A stretch of DNA of 64,000 nucleotides, taken from the NCBI GenBank assembly GCA_963766175.1, contig CAVXZE010000011.1, positions 1 through 64,000 on the forward strand. The letters are read 5' to 3'. The translations under genes and the position numbers were made by a program. The notes below the pieces were generated by a model. The model worked only from the letters and a program-made list of their open reading frames with translations, did not search any database and was not told where the DNA came from. Below are positions 45,428 to 53,991 of the stretch, piece after piece. Within the stretch, counting starts at the first letter, position 1, and each line of letters begins with the position of its first letter. Source of the stretch: CAVXZE01 sp963766175 (GTDB lineage Bacteria; Myxococcota_A; UBA9160; UBA6930).

Positions 45428-45631
45428 ATGTGGAAACTGGAAGGGAACAGTTTCGACGAACGCGCACGGCAAGTACTGGCGCAGAGCGAGACAGACTGGA
45501 ACGGCCTCGCCCATGCCTACCGTGAAGCAAGACCGGAATTGGATCCTGAAGCTGCAGACGAAGCCACAATGGGTGACATGGAGTTCAGGATCCCTATCGC
45601 CTCCCGCGCGCGGCATTGGGCAAACTCTTGA
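45428..45631 (+). CDS. short hypothetical reading frame
   Basis: A 67-codon frame starting MWKLEGNSFDERARQVLAQS and going on with ETDWNGLAHAYREARPELDP. The frame stays open before the ATG (EINLFAAL), so the start may lie upstream or the piece may be the tail of a broken gene. The composition is protein-like, with many acidic and few rare residues, but there is no good ribosome-binding site and no family I recognise. Confidence 0.25.
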   Translation: MWKLEGNSFDERARQVLAQSETDWNGLAHAYREARPELDPEAADEATMGDMEFRIPIASRARHWANS

Positions 45632-45670
45632 CCCAGAACTGGGAGCAGGTGGGTCTCTAGATTCTCTTTG

Positions 45671-45736
45671 TGATTCGTCGGACAGATGGGTGCCGACCCA
45701 CATGATCCTTCAATTCCAACGGGTTAGGCCGAATCA
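45671..45736. promoter_or_regulatory. candidate PaaX operator (TGATTCG-N52-CGAATCA)
   Basis: TGATTCG at 45671-45677 and its exact reverse complement CGAATCA at 45730-45736 lie 84-149 bases before the paaX ATG. From memory, E. coli PaaX binds TGATTC/GAATCA half-sites about 27 bases apart. Here the interval between the hexamers is 54 bases, about five helical turns. The site would suit autoregulation of paaX and the operon behind it. Confidence 0.4.
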
Positions 45737-45819
45737 GGTCCGGGTCGAGCCGTTTCGCTGGCTCGCATGGCCGGTCGACGTGATACTCGATCCGGCCAGA
45801 ATGCCCCTCAATCTGTATC

Positions 45820-46803
45820 ATGTCGGCCATGCCTGAATCGAGGAGAGAAGCCGGGCGCCATCTCGCGCATCTACTCGCCACGCATCCTCCCCGCGCCAAA
45901 TCGTTGGTGGTCACGGTGTTCGGTGACTCGATTCTTCCGCATGGCGGGACGGTCTGGGTTGGGAGTCTGATCCGCCTGCTCGGTCCCTTTGGAATCAACG
46001 AGCGCGGCGTGCGGACGGCAGTCCAGCGGCTCACCGTCGAAGGGTGGCTCAGCAACCGGAGCGTCGGGCGGCGCAGCGACTACACACCGACCGCTGAGAG
46101 TCGCCCGCGCTTCGAGGCGGCCGACCGGCGCATCTACGCCGGCGCGGCGCCCGATTGGGACGGAACCTGGTGCCTGGTGTTACTTGGCCAGACGGGCATC
46201 TCCAGCTCCGAGCGAGATGCCGCTCGCCGCGAGCTGCGCTGGCATGGCTTCGGCGAGATCTCGCCGGCGCTGCTGCTTCACCCCGCGGTCGATCCCGGGT
46301 CGCTGCGGCGCGCGCTCGACGACCTGGGCTTGAGCGGGCGGGCGATCGTATTCGAGGGGGCCGCCGGGGTCGCCCTCGCCCGTCCGCCCTCGACCGGCAG
46401 CAAGGCTCTCCAGGAGTTGGTGCGCTCGGCCTGGCGATTGGATGACCTGGCCCTCGAGTATCGGGTCTTCCTCGACCGCTTCGGTCCCCTGGATGGAATG
46501 CCGGAGGGGCGCCGGCTCCACGACCCCGAGACCTGCTTCGGGCTCCGCACCCTCGCCATCCACGAGTACCGCCGGATCCTGCTGCGCGATCCCCAGCTGC
46601 CGGAGGAACTCTTGCCCGAGCAGTGGGAGGGGAGGGAGGCGCGGCAGCTCTGTGCACGCCTTTACCATCGGCTCGAGGCGCGCGCAGCGCAGCACCTGCT
46701 CGCTACCTGCCAGACCTCGAACGGAAGGTTGCCAACGGCCTCGCGCTCCTACTGGCGCCGTTTCGACGGGCTCGGAGAGACGAGTCTCCGGAGGGCCGGC
46801 TAG
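45820..46803 (+). CDS. paaX: PaaX-family transcriptional repressor
   Basis: A 327-residue GntR-like regulator of the PaaX family, which represses phenylacetate degradation genes until phenylacetyl-CoA binds. Visible are the N-terminal AKSLVVTVFGDSILPHGGTV, the winged-helix stretch GINERGVRTAVQRLTVEGWL, the Cas2-like central region (WDGTWCLVLL) and the C-terminal PaaX domain (FGLRTLAIHEYRRILLRDPQ, then LPEELLPEQWEG). Its TAG stop shares a base with the GTG start of iorA (TAGTG at 46801-46805), so it is the first gene of the arylpyruvate/arylacetate operon. A TGATTCG/CGAATCA inverted repeat lies upstream. The effector is probably an arylacetyl-CoA made by the enzymes encoded downstream. That is inference from the family. 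Confidence 0.88.
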   Translation: MSAMPESRREAGRHLAHLLATHPPRAKSLVVTVFGDSILPHGGTVWVGSLIRLLGPFGINERGVRTAVQRLTVEGWLSNRSVGRRSDYTPTAESRPRFEAADRRIYAGAAPDWDGTWCLVLLGQTGISSSERDAARRELRWHGFGEISPALLLHPAVDPGSLRRALDDLGLSGRAIVFEGAAGVALARPPSTGSKALQELVRSAWRLDDLALEYRVFLDRFGPLDGMPEGRRLHDPETCFGLRTLAIHEYRRILLRDPQLPEELLPEQWEGREARQLCARLYHRLEARAAQHLLATCQTSNGRLPTASRSYWRRFDGLGETSLRRAG

Positions 46804-48632
46804 TGGCGGTGTCCGATCCGGTGGCAGGCAGAGCCGCGGAGGCTCCCGTGCGCGCGATGATGGGGAACGAGGCGATCGCGCGGGGCGCCTGGGAGGCGGG
46901 CGTGCGGGTGGCGGCAGCCTACCCGGGGACGCCGAGCACCGAGATCATGGAGAGCCTGGCCGAGTACCCGGCCGAAGATCTGCACGCGCAGTGGTCGACG
47001 AACGAGAAGGTGGCCTGCGATGTGGCGATCGGGGCCTCTTTCGCCGGAGCGCGCGCTCTCGCGGCGATGAAGCACGTGGGTCTCAACGTCGCGGCCGACG
47101 CCCTGATGTCGGTGACCTACATCGGTGTCAACGGGGGCCTGGTGCTGGTGGTCTGCGACGACCCGGGCATCTACAGCTCGCAGAACGAACAGGACACGCG
47201 CCTCTTCGGCAGGCTCGCGAACGTTCCGGTGCTGGAGCCCTGCGACGCCCAGGAGGCGCTCGACTTCACGCGGCTCGCCTTCGAGCTGAGCGAGCGTTTC
47301 GACACTCCGGTGATCGTTCGCGGCACTACGCGCCTCTCGCACACGCGCAGCCTGGTGCGCCTCGGGGAGCGCGAGGAGCACCCGCCGCTCGGCTTCGTCG
47401 AAGATCCCACCAAGTACGTGATGCTCCCGGTCTACGCGCGCCTGCGCCACCCGCTGCTGGTCGAGCGCGAGGCCAGGCTCCAGACCTGGCTCGAGACCTC
47501 GGACCTGATTCGCTGGGAAGAGGGGAGCGCAGAAGTCGGTGTGATTACGCTCGGGCCGCCCTACACCTACGTGAAGGAGGTCGCGCCCGACGCGAGCGTG
47601 CTCAAGCTGGGCGTCTCCTACCCCCTGCCGGGGGATCTGGTGCGGCGCTTCTGCGACTCGGTCGAGCAGGTCCTGGTAGTCGAGGAGCTGGAGCCGTTCG
47701 TCGAGTCCGAAGTGCGGGCGCTGGGCGCCCGGGTCGAGGGCAAGCGCTACTTCCCGCGCGTCGGCGAGTTCTCACCGGAGATCGTTCGCGCCGGCCTCGT
47801 CGAGGCCGGCGTCCTTCCGGAGAGCCGGACGCTCCAGGCCATCGACGGTGAGCCCGCCGAGGCAGAGCCGCTGGCGCGTCCGCCGGTGCTCTGCCCGGGC
47901 TGCCCCCACGTGAGCTCCTTCATGGCGCTCCGCGCGGTGGGCGCCCGCGTTGTTGGAGACATCGGCTGCTACACGCTGGCGGCGCTGGAGCCGCTGCGGG
48001 CGATCGACACCACCGTGGCGATGGGCTGCAGCATCGGAAACGCAGTGGGTCTGGCGAAGTCGGGCGGGGAGAACCGGCCAATCGTCGCCACCATCGGCGA
48101 CTCGACGTTCCTCCACTCCGGAATCCAGCCACTGATGGACGCGGTCTACAACCGCGCCGATATCTCGGTGCTGATTCTCGACAACCACATCATCGCCATG
48201 ACGGGAGGACAGGATCACCCGGGAACCGGACGCACACTGCGGGGCGAGGAGACCCACCGCGTCGACCTCGAGACGCTGGTCCGGTCGCTGGGTGTCGAGT
48301 GGGTCCGAAAGGTCGACCCCTACCAGCTGGCGGCGGTCTACCAGGCGGTCCGCGAGGCGACCCGCCACAAGGGGGTGGCAGTGGTGATTCCGGACCGACC
48401 CTGTGCGCTCGATCCGGTCAAGCTCAAGGGCACCGCCTTCGAGGTCGTCGCCGAGGGATGCACCGCCTGCCAGGCCTGCATGAACCTGGGCTGCCCGGCG
48501 ATCGTCTGGAGTGGGGACCTGTACGAGGGGAGGCACCGCGTCGAGATCGATCCCTCCACCTGCATCGGCTGCAGCCTGTGCGTGCAGGTCTGTCCGACCG
48601 ACTGTATTCGGGTTCGGCCGAGCGCGGTCTGA
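46803..48632 (+). CDS. iorA: indolepyruvate:ferredoxin oxidoreductase, alpha subunit
   Basis: A 609-residue TPP enzyme. The GTG start at 46803 overlaps the paaX stop and has GGAGGG 8 bases before it. Order of domains: pyrimidine-binding part (AMMGNEAIARGAWEAGVRVA then YPGTPSTEIMESL), middle domain, TPP pyrophosphate-binding part (CPGCPHVSSFMALR, GDSTFLHSGIQPLMDAVYN) and two C-terminal [4Fe-4S] motifs (CTACQACMNLGCP and CIGCSLCVQVCP). It oxidatively decarboxylates arylpyruvates (from Trp, Phe, Tyr) to arylacetyl-CoA and reduces ferredoxin. Its partner is the IorB-like protein encoded 7 bases on. Placement behind paaX supports an aromatic substrate. Confidence 0.9.
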   Translation: MAVSDPVAGRAAEAPVRAMMGNEAIARGAWEAGVRVAAAYPGTPSTEIMESLAEYPAEDLHAQWSTNEKVACDVAIGASFAGARALAAMKHVGLNVAADALMSVTYIGVNGGLVLVVCDDPGIYSSQNEQDTRLFGRLANVPVLEPCDAQEALDFTRLAFELSERFDTPVIVRGTTRLSHTRSLVRLGEREEHPPLGFVEDPTKYVMLPVYARLRHPLLVEREARLQTWLETSDLIRWEEGSAEVGVITLGPPYTYVKEVAPDASVLKLGVSYPLPGDLVRRFCDSVEQVLVVEELEPFVESEVRALGARVEGKRYFPRVGEFSPEIVRAGLVEAGVLPESRTLQAIDGEPAEAEPLARPPVLCPGCPHVSSFMALRAVGARVVGDIGCYTLAALEPLRAIDTTVAMGCSIGNAVGLAKSGGENRPIVATIGDSTFLHSGIQPLMDAVYNRADISVLILDNHIIAMTGGQDHPGTGRTLRGEETHRVDLETLVRSLGVEWVRKVDPYQLAAVYQAVREATRHKGVAVVIPDRPCALDPVKLKGTAFEVVAEGCTACQACMNLGCPAIVWSGDLYEGRHRVEIDPSTCIGCSLCVQVCPTDCIRVRPSAV

Positions 48633-48639
48633 GGTCTCC

Positions 48640-49602
48640 GTGAGCTCTCTTCCCCAGCCTCCGATTCGCGACGAACGCCCGGGCGGAGCGCCGGATGCGA
48701 TGGATCGCCCGACCAACGTGCTGATCGTCGGAGTCGGGGGCCAAGGCGTCCTGATGATCTCCAAGGTGCTGGCGCAGGTCTCCGCGGGGCGGGGTCTGGA
48801 GGTCAAGCAGAGCGAGGTGCACGGGATGGCCAAGCGGGGCGGCGTCGTCTTCAGCCACGTGCGCTTCGGCGCTCGCGTCTGGTCTCCGACCATCCCCAAA
48901 GGCGAGGTGGACGTCGTGGTCGCGCTGGAGTGGGCGGAAGGCCTGCGCTGGTTGCCCTACCTGAATCCGGCTCGAGGCACCTTCCTGGCCGACACGCGGC
49001 GCATCGTCCCGCCCTTCGCCTGCCGGGACCGACGGCCCGGGGCGCGGATCACCTATCCGACCCGCGGCGAGGAGGCGGTGCGGGGGAAGGTCGCGCAGAG
49101 CATCGCCCTCGATGCGCTCGGCGTGGCCGAGGAGCTGGGCGAGCCGCGCGCGGCGAATACGGTGCTGCTCGGTGCACTCTCGACGGTGCTCGACTTCTCT
49201 GTCGAGGAGTGGCATGCGGCGATCGACGCGAGCGTTCCGCCCCGCACCCTCGAGGTGAATCGCGCCGCCTTCGAACGCGGACGGGACTGGGCGCGAAGCC
49301 CCGAAGGACCCGATGGCGTCTCGCCGCCGGCGCCCGAGAGCGGAGCCGAGTGGATGCCCGACGCCGTGGAGATTCCTCCGGTCGGGTCGAGCCCGCGGCT
49401 CGAGATCGAAGCGGCCTGGTGCAAGGGCTGCGACATCTGCGTAAAGGTCTGTCCCGAGCGCTGCCTGGTGCTCGGCGCCGAGCAGGTGGTCGAGGTCACC
49501 GACCCCCGGGCCTGCACCGGCTGCCGGGTCTGCGAGTGGCTCTGCCCCGATTTCGCGATCCGGGTGCGAACGGGTCTCCCTTCTGGAAAGGGGGACTCCT
49601 AG
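48640..49602 (+). CDS. IorB-type subunit fused to a 2[4Fe-4S] ferredoxin
   Basis: A 320-residue protein. Residues ~20-210 are the beta (gamma-like) subunit of indolepyruvate oxidoreductase (NVLIVGVGGQGVLMISKVLA, SEVHGMAKRGGVVFSHVRFG). After a proline-rich linker, residues ~250-310 form a ferredoxin of the OorD/PorD type (CKGCDICVKVCPERCL and CTGCRVCEWLCPDFAI). The fusion would place the electron acceptor next to IorA. GTG 48640 has GAGG 5 bases before. ATG 48700 is a later alternative. The next gene starts right after the stop. The ferredoxin part could equally serve the KorABC complex encoded downstream, which has none of its own. Confidence 0.85.
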   Translation: MSSLPQPPIRDERPGGAPDAMDRPTNVLIVGVGGQGVLMISKVLAQVSAGRGLEVKQSEVHGMAKRGGVVFSHVRFGARVWSPTIPKGEVDVVVALEWAEGLRWLPYLNPARGTFLADTRRIVPPFACRDRRPGARITYPTRGEEAVRGKVAQSIALDALGVAEELGEPRAANTVLLGALSTVLDFSVEEWHAAIDASVPPRTLEVNRAAFERGRDWARSPEGPDGVSPPAPESGAEWMPDAVEIPPVGSSPRLEIEAAWCKGCDICVKVCPERCLVLGAEQVVEVTDPRACTGCRVCEWLCPDFAIRVRTGLPSGKGDS

Positions 49603-50760
49603 ATGTCCGCTCTCGAGACCGCAGCAGCGCCGCTGAACCTGCAGGGGAACCACGCCTGCGCGCTCGGCGCGGTGGCGGCGGGCTGCCGCTTCTACGCCGG
49701 CTACCCGATCACTCCCTCCTCCGAGGTCGCCGAGCGCATGGCCATCGAGCTTCCGAGGGTCGACGGCATCTTCATCCAGATGGAGGACGAGATCGCTTCG
49801 CTGGGCGCGGTGCTCGGCGCATCGTTGGGGGGAATCAAGGCGATGACCGCCACCAGCGGCCCCGGATTCTCACTGCTGCAGGAGCACCTGGGCTACGCGG
49901 CCGGAACCGAGATCCCGTGCGTCATCGTGAACGTGATGCGCGGCGGCCCATCCACCGGCATGCCCACGCGGCCTTCGCAGAGCGACCTGATGCAGACGCG
50001 CTGGGGGACCCACGGCGACCATCCGGTGATCGTGCTGACGCCCGCATCCGTGGCCGAGATCTGGAGCGAGACGGTGCGCGCCTTCAATCTTTCCGAACGC
50101 TATCGCGTGCCGGTCGTGGTGCTGTACGACGAGGTGGTGGGTCACCTGATCGAGACGGTCGAGCTTCCCGCCGCCGGCTCGTTGGAGATCGTCGAGCGCA
50201 AATGGGCGAGCGGCGCCCGCCAGGAGCACCAGCCCTACGCCGCGGGCGACGACGGCGTCCCGGCGATGGCCCGCCCGGGCGACGGCTACCGGACCCACAC
50301 CACCGGGCTGACCCACGCCGAAGACGGCTTTCCAACCCAGGACCCCGCGGCCGTGGACCGGGTGATGCGCCGCCTGCTCGGAAAGCTCGACCGGCACCGG
50401 GAGGCAATCGAGTCCTTCGAGGCGATCGGCTGCGAGGACGCCCTGATCCTGGTCGTGGCGTACGGGATCACGGCTCGGGCTGCGGGGCGCGCCGTCAGGC
50501 AGGCGCGCGACCAGGGGATCCGCGCGGGACTGTTTCGTCCCATCACCATGTGGCCCTTTCCGGAGCAGGCGTTTCGCGAGGTGGCCGGGCGCGCCCAGGC
50601 GGTGTTGGTGCCCGAGATGAGCGCCGGTCAGCTCTGCCTCGAGGTGGAGCGGCACTGTGCACCGGGCGGCGGTGTCGAGGGGCTGGGTCGCGTCGACGGA
50701 GAGCCGATCGCTCCGGCCGAGATTCTGGAGCGCATCAGGGAGCTGGCGAGCCGTGGCTGA
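49603..50760 (+). CDS. 2-oxoacid:ferredoxin oxidoreductase, alpha subunit (KorA/VorB-like)
   Basis: A 385-residue subunit with the pyrimidine-binding domain of 2-oxoacid oxidoreductases: NHACALGAVAAGCRFYAGYP, ITPSSEVAERMA, MEDEIASLGAVLGASLGG, TATSGPGFSLLQEHLGYA, then a second domain ending LVPEMSAGQLCLEVERH. These complexes turn a 2-oxoacid and CoA into acyl-CoA, CO2 and reduced ferredoxin. Substrates in the family include 2-oxoglutarate, branched 2-oxoacids and phenylglyoxylate. The operon context makes phenylglyoxylate or another aryl 2-oxoacid attractive, but this is inference. The 3' end overlaps the beta gene by 8 bases. Confidence 0.85.
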   Translation: MSALETAAAPLNLQGNHACALGAVAAGCRFYAGYPITPSSEVAERMAIELPRVDGIFIQMEDEIASLGAVLGASLGGIKAMTATSGPGFSLLQEHLGYAAGTEIPCVIVNVMRGGPSTGMPTRPSQSDLMQTRWGTHGDHPVIVLTPASVAEIWSETVRAFNLSERYRVPVVVLYDEVVGHLIETVELPAAGSLEIVERKWASGARQEHQPYAAGDDGVPAMARPGDGYRTHTTGLTHAEDGFPTQDPAAVDRVMRRLLGKLDRHREAIESFEAIGCEDALILVVAYGITARAAGRAVRQARDQGIRAGLFRPITMWPFPEQAFREVAGRAQAVLVPEMSAGQLCLEVERHCAPGGGVEGLGRVDGEPIAPAEILERIRELASRG

Positions 50761-51586
50761 CCGATCCGGGAGCGACTTCGAGATCCGCGACTGGCTGCGA
50801 GAGCAGCTGATGCCGCACTTCATGTGCCCGGGCTGCGGGCACGGAATCGCGCTGCGCGCTCTGCTCTGGGCGGTCCACGAGCTCGACATTCCCAAGGATC
50901 GCCTGACGCTGATCTCCGGGATCGGCTGCTCGGGGCGGATTGCGGCCTACGTCGACGCCAACACGTTCCACGTCACCCACGGCCGTCCGATCACCTTCGC
51001 GACCGGTCTCAAGCTCGTCAGACCCGACCTGGAGGTGATCGTGGTGACTGGCGACGGCGACTGCCTCGCCATCGGGGGCAATCACCTGATCCACGCCTGC
51101 CGGCGCAATCTCGACCTGACCTGTCTGATGCTGAACAACGAGGTGTACGGGATGACCGGCGGACAGGTCTCGCCGACGACGAGCGTGAACCGCTTCACGA
51201 CCACGACACCACTCGGCAATCACGAGCCCGGATTCGACGCCTGTGCCCTCGCCGCTGCGGCCGGGGCCGGCCTGGTCGGACGCGAGACCACCATGCAGGC
51301 GCCAGCGCTCAAGAACCTGATTGCGGAGGGGATCGCACACCGCGGCTTCTCGTTCATCGAAGTCATCTCGGACTGCACCGAGATCTACGGCCGCAAGAAC
51401 GACCTGGGGAGCTCGTCCGAGATGATCCTGCGTCAGAAGGCCGGCGTGCGGCCGGAGTCCTACGGTGGCAGCGTCGACCGGCCCTTCCGGCCCGGCGTCT
51501 GGAAGACCGGAGTGCTGGCGCGCAACGACTCTCCCGAGTACCGGGAGGCCTGGCGGCGTCGCATCGCGCAGAAGGAAGATGGCTGA
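50753..51586 (+). CDS. 2-oxoacid:ferredoxin oxidoreductase, beta subunit (KorB-like)
   Basis: A 277-residue TPP-binding beta subunit. FMCPGCGHGIALRALLWAVH, SGIGCSGRIAAYVD, VTGDGDCLAIGGNHLIHACR (TPP-Mg2+ motif GDGD...NN) and LNNEVYGMTGGQVSPTT are all typical of KorB/VorA. No added cluster motif is present beyond the family cysteines. The GTG start at 50753 is set by overlap with korA and by the family N-terminus (IRDWLREQLMPHFMCPGC). Its own stop overlaps the gamma gene ATG by 8 bases. It works as part of the cytoplasmic alpha-beta-gamma complex. Confidence 0.88.
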   Translation: MADRSGSDFEIRDWLREQLMPHFMCPGCGHGIALRALLWAVHELDIPKDRLTLISGIGCSGRIAAYVDANTFHVTHGRPITFATGLKLVRPDLEVIVVTGDGDCLAIGGNHLIHACRRNLDLTCLMLNNEVYGMTGGQVSPTTSVNRFTTTTPLGNHEPGFDACALAAAAGAGLVGRETTMQAPALKNLIAEGIAHRGFSFIEVISDCTEIYGRKNDLGSSSEMILRQKAGVRPESYGGSVDRPFRPGVWKTGVLARNDSPEYREAWRRRIAQKEDG

Positions 51587-52172
51587 GGTGGCGTTCCGAG
51601 GGATCGAGATCCGGCTGTGCGGAATCGGCGGGCAGGGTCTGCTGGTAGCGGGCGCCATCCTGGCCGAGGCGTTGACGTTCGAGGGCCTGCGCGTGGCACA
51701 GTCGCAGAGCTTCGAGCCCACCTCGCGGGGGGGCATGAGTCGGACCGACATGGTGGCGAGCAACGGCGCCGTCGATTTTCCCCTCGCCACGGCGCTCGAT
51801 TGCGCGCTGATCCTCGACCAGGTCGCGGCCGGTCCGACCGCCGGCCTGATGAAGCGACGAGGTCTGGTGCTGCTGGACCGGGATCGGGTGCCGCGCTCCC
51901 CGAAGGGCGACTTCGCGCTGCACTCCCTGGCGCTCTGCGAGTCGGCCAAGGGGCTGGGCGATGCCCGAGTCGCCAACCTGGTCGGGCTCGGCGCTCTGAC
52001 GCGGCTGGCGAAGCTCTGCAGCGACGCGTCGCTGGACCGGGCGATCCGAAGCACCAGTCCGGGCCGCTTCGTCGATCTGAACCTCGAGGCTGCAGGAGCC
52101 GGCCGCAGCCTGACCGAGGCAACGGCCTCCGCCCGCCCGGCGGAGATCGTCGAGGCAGGAAGCCAGCGATGA
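51579..52172 (+). CDS. 2-oxoacid:ferredoxin oxidoreductase, gamma subunit (KorC-like)
   Basis: A 197-residue gamma subunit. The opening IEIRLCGIGGQGLLVAGAIL then LAEALTFEGLRVAQSQSFEP and TSRGGMSRTDMVAS is the standard CoA-handling gamma domain. GAAGGA precedes ATG 51579. It completes a KorABC-type complex whose delta (ferredoxin) subunit is not encoded separately. The ferredoxin domain fused to the IorB-like protein may fill that place. The stop codon overlaps the thioesterase start as ATGA. Confidence 0.86.
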   Translation: MAEVAFRGIEIRLCGIGGQGLLVAGAILAEALTFEGLRVAQSQSFEPTSRGGMSRTDMVASNGAVDFPLATALDCALILDQVAAGPTAGLMKRRGLVLLDRDRVPRSPKGDFALHSLALCESAKGLGDARVANLVGLGALTRLAKLCSDASLDRAIRSTSPGRFVDLNLEAAGAGRSLTEATASARPAEIVEAGSQR

Positions 52173-52672
52173 AGGGCGATCGGTCGGCGCAGCAGCTCGC
52201 GGAGGCCTGTGGTGCCCACATGCACGAGATGGACCAGATGGCGCACTTGCTGGGCATCGTCCTCGACGAGATCGGGCCGGGCCGCGCGCGCGTGAGCATG
52301 AGCGTGCGCGAAGACATGGCCAACAGCATGGGCACCTGTCACGGTGGCATCCTCTTCTCACTGGCGGATTGCGCCTTCGCCTACTCCTGCAACAGCCGCA
52401 ATCGAAAGACCGTGGCTGCGGGAGCCAGCATCGACTTCGTGAGCGCGGCTCGGCTGGGAGACCGGCTGACGGCAGTCGCCGAAGAGCGCGCCCTGGTGGG
52501 CCGCACCGGCATCTACGACGTCCGGGTCGCGAACCAGAGCGACGAGCTGATTGCCTTTTTCCGCGGCCGCTCCCGCTGGGTGGCCGGGCCGATATTTCCA
52601 GAGCTCGAGAGTTCGATGGACTCCGAGAAGCGTGCGGCCCAAGAATCGACCGAGAAGAGCAGGAAGAGATGA
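52169..52672 (+). CDS. paaI: PaaI-type hotdog thioesterase
   Basis: A 167-residue hotdog-fold thioesterase close to PaaI, which hydrolyses (hydroxy)phenylacetyl-CoA to free CoA when the pathway stalls. Key segments are MAHLLGIVLDEIGPGRARVS, NSMGTCHGGILFSLADCAFA (active-site loop and the long helix) and SRNRKTVAAGASIDFVSAAR. The C-terminal ~20 residues are charged. The start overlaps the gamma subunit stop by four bases (ATGA), and its end overlaps paaK the same way. The position between the oxidoreductases and PaaK supports an arylacetyl-CoA substrate. Confidence 0.86.
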   Translation: MKGDRSAQQLAEACGAHMHEMDQMAHLLGIVLDEIGPGRARVSMSVREDMANSMGTCHGGILFSLADCAFAYSCNSRNRKTVAAGASIDFVSAARLGDRLTAVAEERALVGRTGIYDVRVANQSDELIAFFRGRSRWVAGPIFPELESSMDSEKRAAQESTEKSRKR

Positions 52673-53985
52673 CGGAACCCACACTCCCCGCGAATGACCT
52701 GGATCTGGTGCGGACTCGCACGCGAGAAGATCTCGACCAGCTGCAGCTCGACCGCCTGCGGCAGACTCTCGAAGGCGTCTACGCCAACGTCCCCGCCTAC
52801 CGCGCCAAGTTCGATGCCGCGGGCGTGCGCCCGCAGGACCTCGAATCGCTCGCGGACCTGGCGAGCTTTCCCTTCACCACCAAGCAGGATCTGCGCGACA
52901 ACTACCCCTTCGGCCTCTTCGCCGTGACGCGGGACGAGCTGGTCCGCGTGCACGCGTCGAGCGGCACCACCGGAAAGTCGACCGTCGTCGGCTACACGGC
53001 GCGCGACCTCGAGAGCTGGACGGACCTGGTCGCCCGGTCGCTCCACGTGGCCGGCGTGCGCCCGGGGGACACGCTCCACGTGGCGTTTGGCTACGGTCTC
53101 TTCACCGGCGGGCTGGGCGCCCACTACGGGGCCGAGCGTCTCGGCTGCGCTGTGATTCCCGTCTCGGTGGGGCAGACCGCGCGACAGGTGCAGCTGATTC
53201 GCGACCTGGAGCCCGACGTGATCATGGCCACTCCCTCGTACGTGCTGACCATCGCCGACGAGTTCGAATCCCAGGGGATCGACCCCCGGGACAGCTCGCT
53301 TCGCATCGGGATCTTCGGGGCCGAGCCCTGGAGCGAACCGATGCGCAAGGAGATCGAGGGGCGCTTCGGAATCGAGGCGCTCGATCTGTACGGCCTCTCC
53401 GAGGTGATCGGCCCGGGTGTCTCGCAGGAGTTCGCGGAGTCCAAGGGGGCCCCGACCGTCTGGGAGGACCACTTCTACCCCGAGGTCATCGATCCCGAGA
53501 GCGGTGCAGTGCTTCCAGAGGGCGAGGAGGGTGAGCTGGTGCTGACCACGCTCACCAAGGAGGCGCTGCCGATGATCCGCTACCGCACCCGCGATCTCAC
53601 CCGCCTGCTCCCGCCCGACGTCGGCTGCATGCGGCGGATGTCGCGAGTCGCGGCGCGCAGCGACGACATGCTGATCATCCGCGGCGTCAATGTCTTCCCC
53701 ACCCAGATCGAGGAGCGGGTGCTCGCCCAGCCGCGGCTGTCTCCGCACTACCTGCTCGATCTCTACCGGGAAGGCCACCTGGACCGGCTGGACGTGCTGG
53801 TGGAGATGAGCCCGGCTCATGCGAACGCGAGCGAGTCCGAGAGGAGGGGCATTGCCGAGGCGTTGCAGCACGATGTCAAGTCCTACGTCGGTCTTGCCAG
53901 CCGCGTCCGGATCGTCAATGGAGGAGAGATCGAGCGCTCCCAGGGCAAGGCGAAGCACGTGCGCGACCGGCGCCGAGCGGAGTGA
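52669..53985 (+). CDS. paaK: phenylacetate-CoA ligase
   Basis: A 438-residue adenylate-forming ligase of the PaaK family: arylacetate + ATP + CoA to arylacetyl-CoA + AMP + PPi. Clear motifs are the P-loop-like VHASSGTTGKSTVVGYT, FGAEPWSEPMRKEIE, DLYGLSEVIGPGVSQEF, MIRYRTRDLTRLLPPD and the C-terminal hinge RSDDMLIIRGVNVFPTQIEE, ending with the catalytic lysine in RSQGKAKHV. ATG 52669 overlaps the thioesterase stop. It allows salvage of free phenylacetate from outside or from the thioesterase. It lies 6 bases before the second glycyl-radical activase gene, so the operon runs on into that pair. Confidence 0.92.
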   Translation: MTEPTLPANDLDLVRTRTREDLDQLQLDRLRQTLEGVYANVPAYRAKFDAAGVRPQDLESLADLASFPFTTKQDLRDNYPFGLFAVTRDELVRVHASSGTTGKSTVVGYTARDLESWTDLVARSLHVAGVRPGDTLHVAFGYGLFTGGLGAHYGAERLGCAVIPVSVGQTARQVQLIRDLEPDVIMATPSYVLTIADEFESQGIDPRDSSLRIGIFGAEPWSEPMRKEIEGRFGIEALDLYGLSEVIGPGVSQEFAESKGAPTVWEDHFYPEVIDPESGAVLPEGEEGELVLTTLTKEALPMIRYRTRDLTRLLPPDVGCMRRMSRVAARSDDMLIIRGVNVFPTQIEERVLAQPRLSPHYLLDLYREGHLDRLDVLVEMSPAHANASESERRGIAEALQHDVKSYVGLASRVRIVNGGEIERSQGKAKHVRDRRRAE

Positions 53986-53991
53986 AGCCTG

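Larger units (their letters stand above)
45161..45819. other. long intergenic region upstream of paaX
   Basis: About 660 bases between divergent genes. Apart from one short reading frame (45428-45631) and a TGATTCG/CGAATCA inverted repeat close to paaX, nothing is recognised. Codon-like composition is patchy, and some stretches (around 45340-45440) read like protein in alternating frames, so a decayed gene is possible. Confidence 0.4.
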
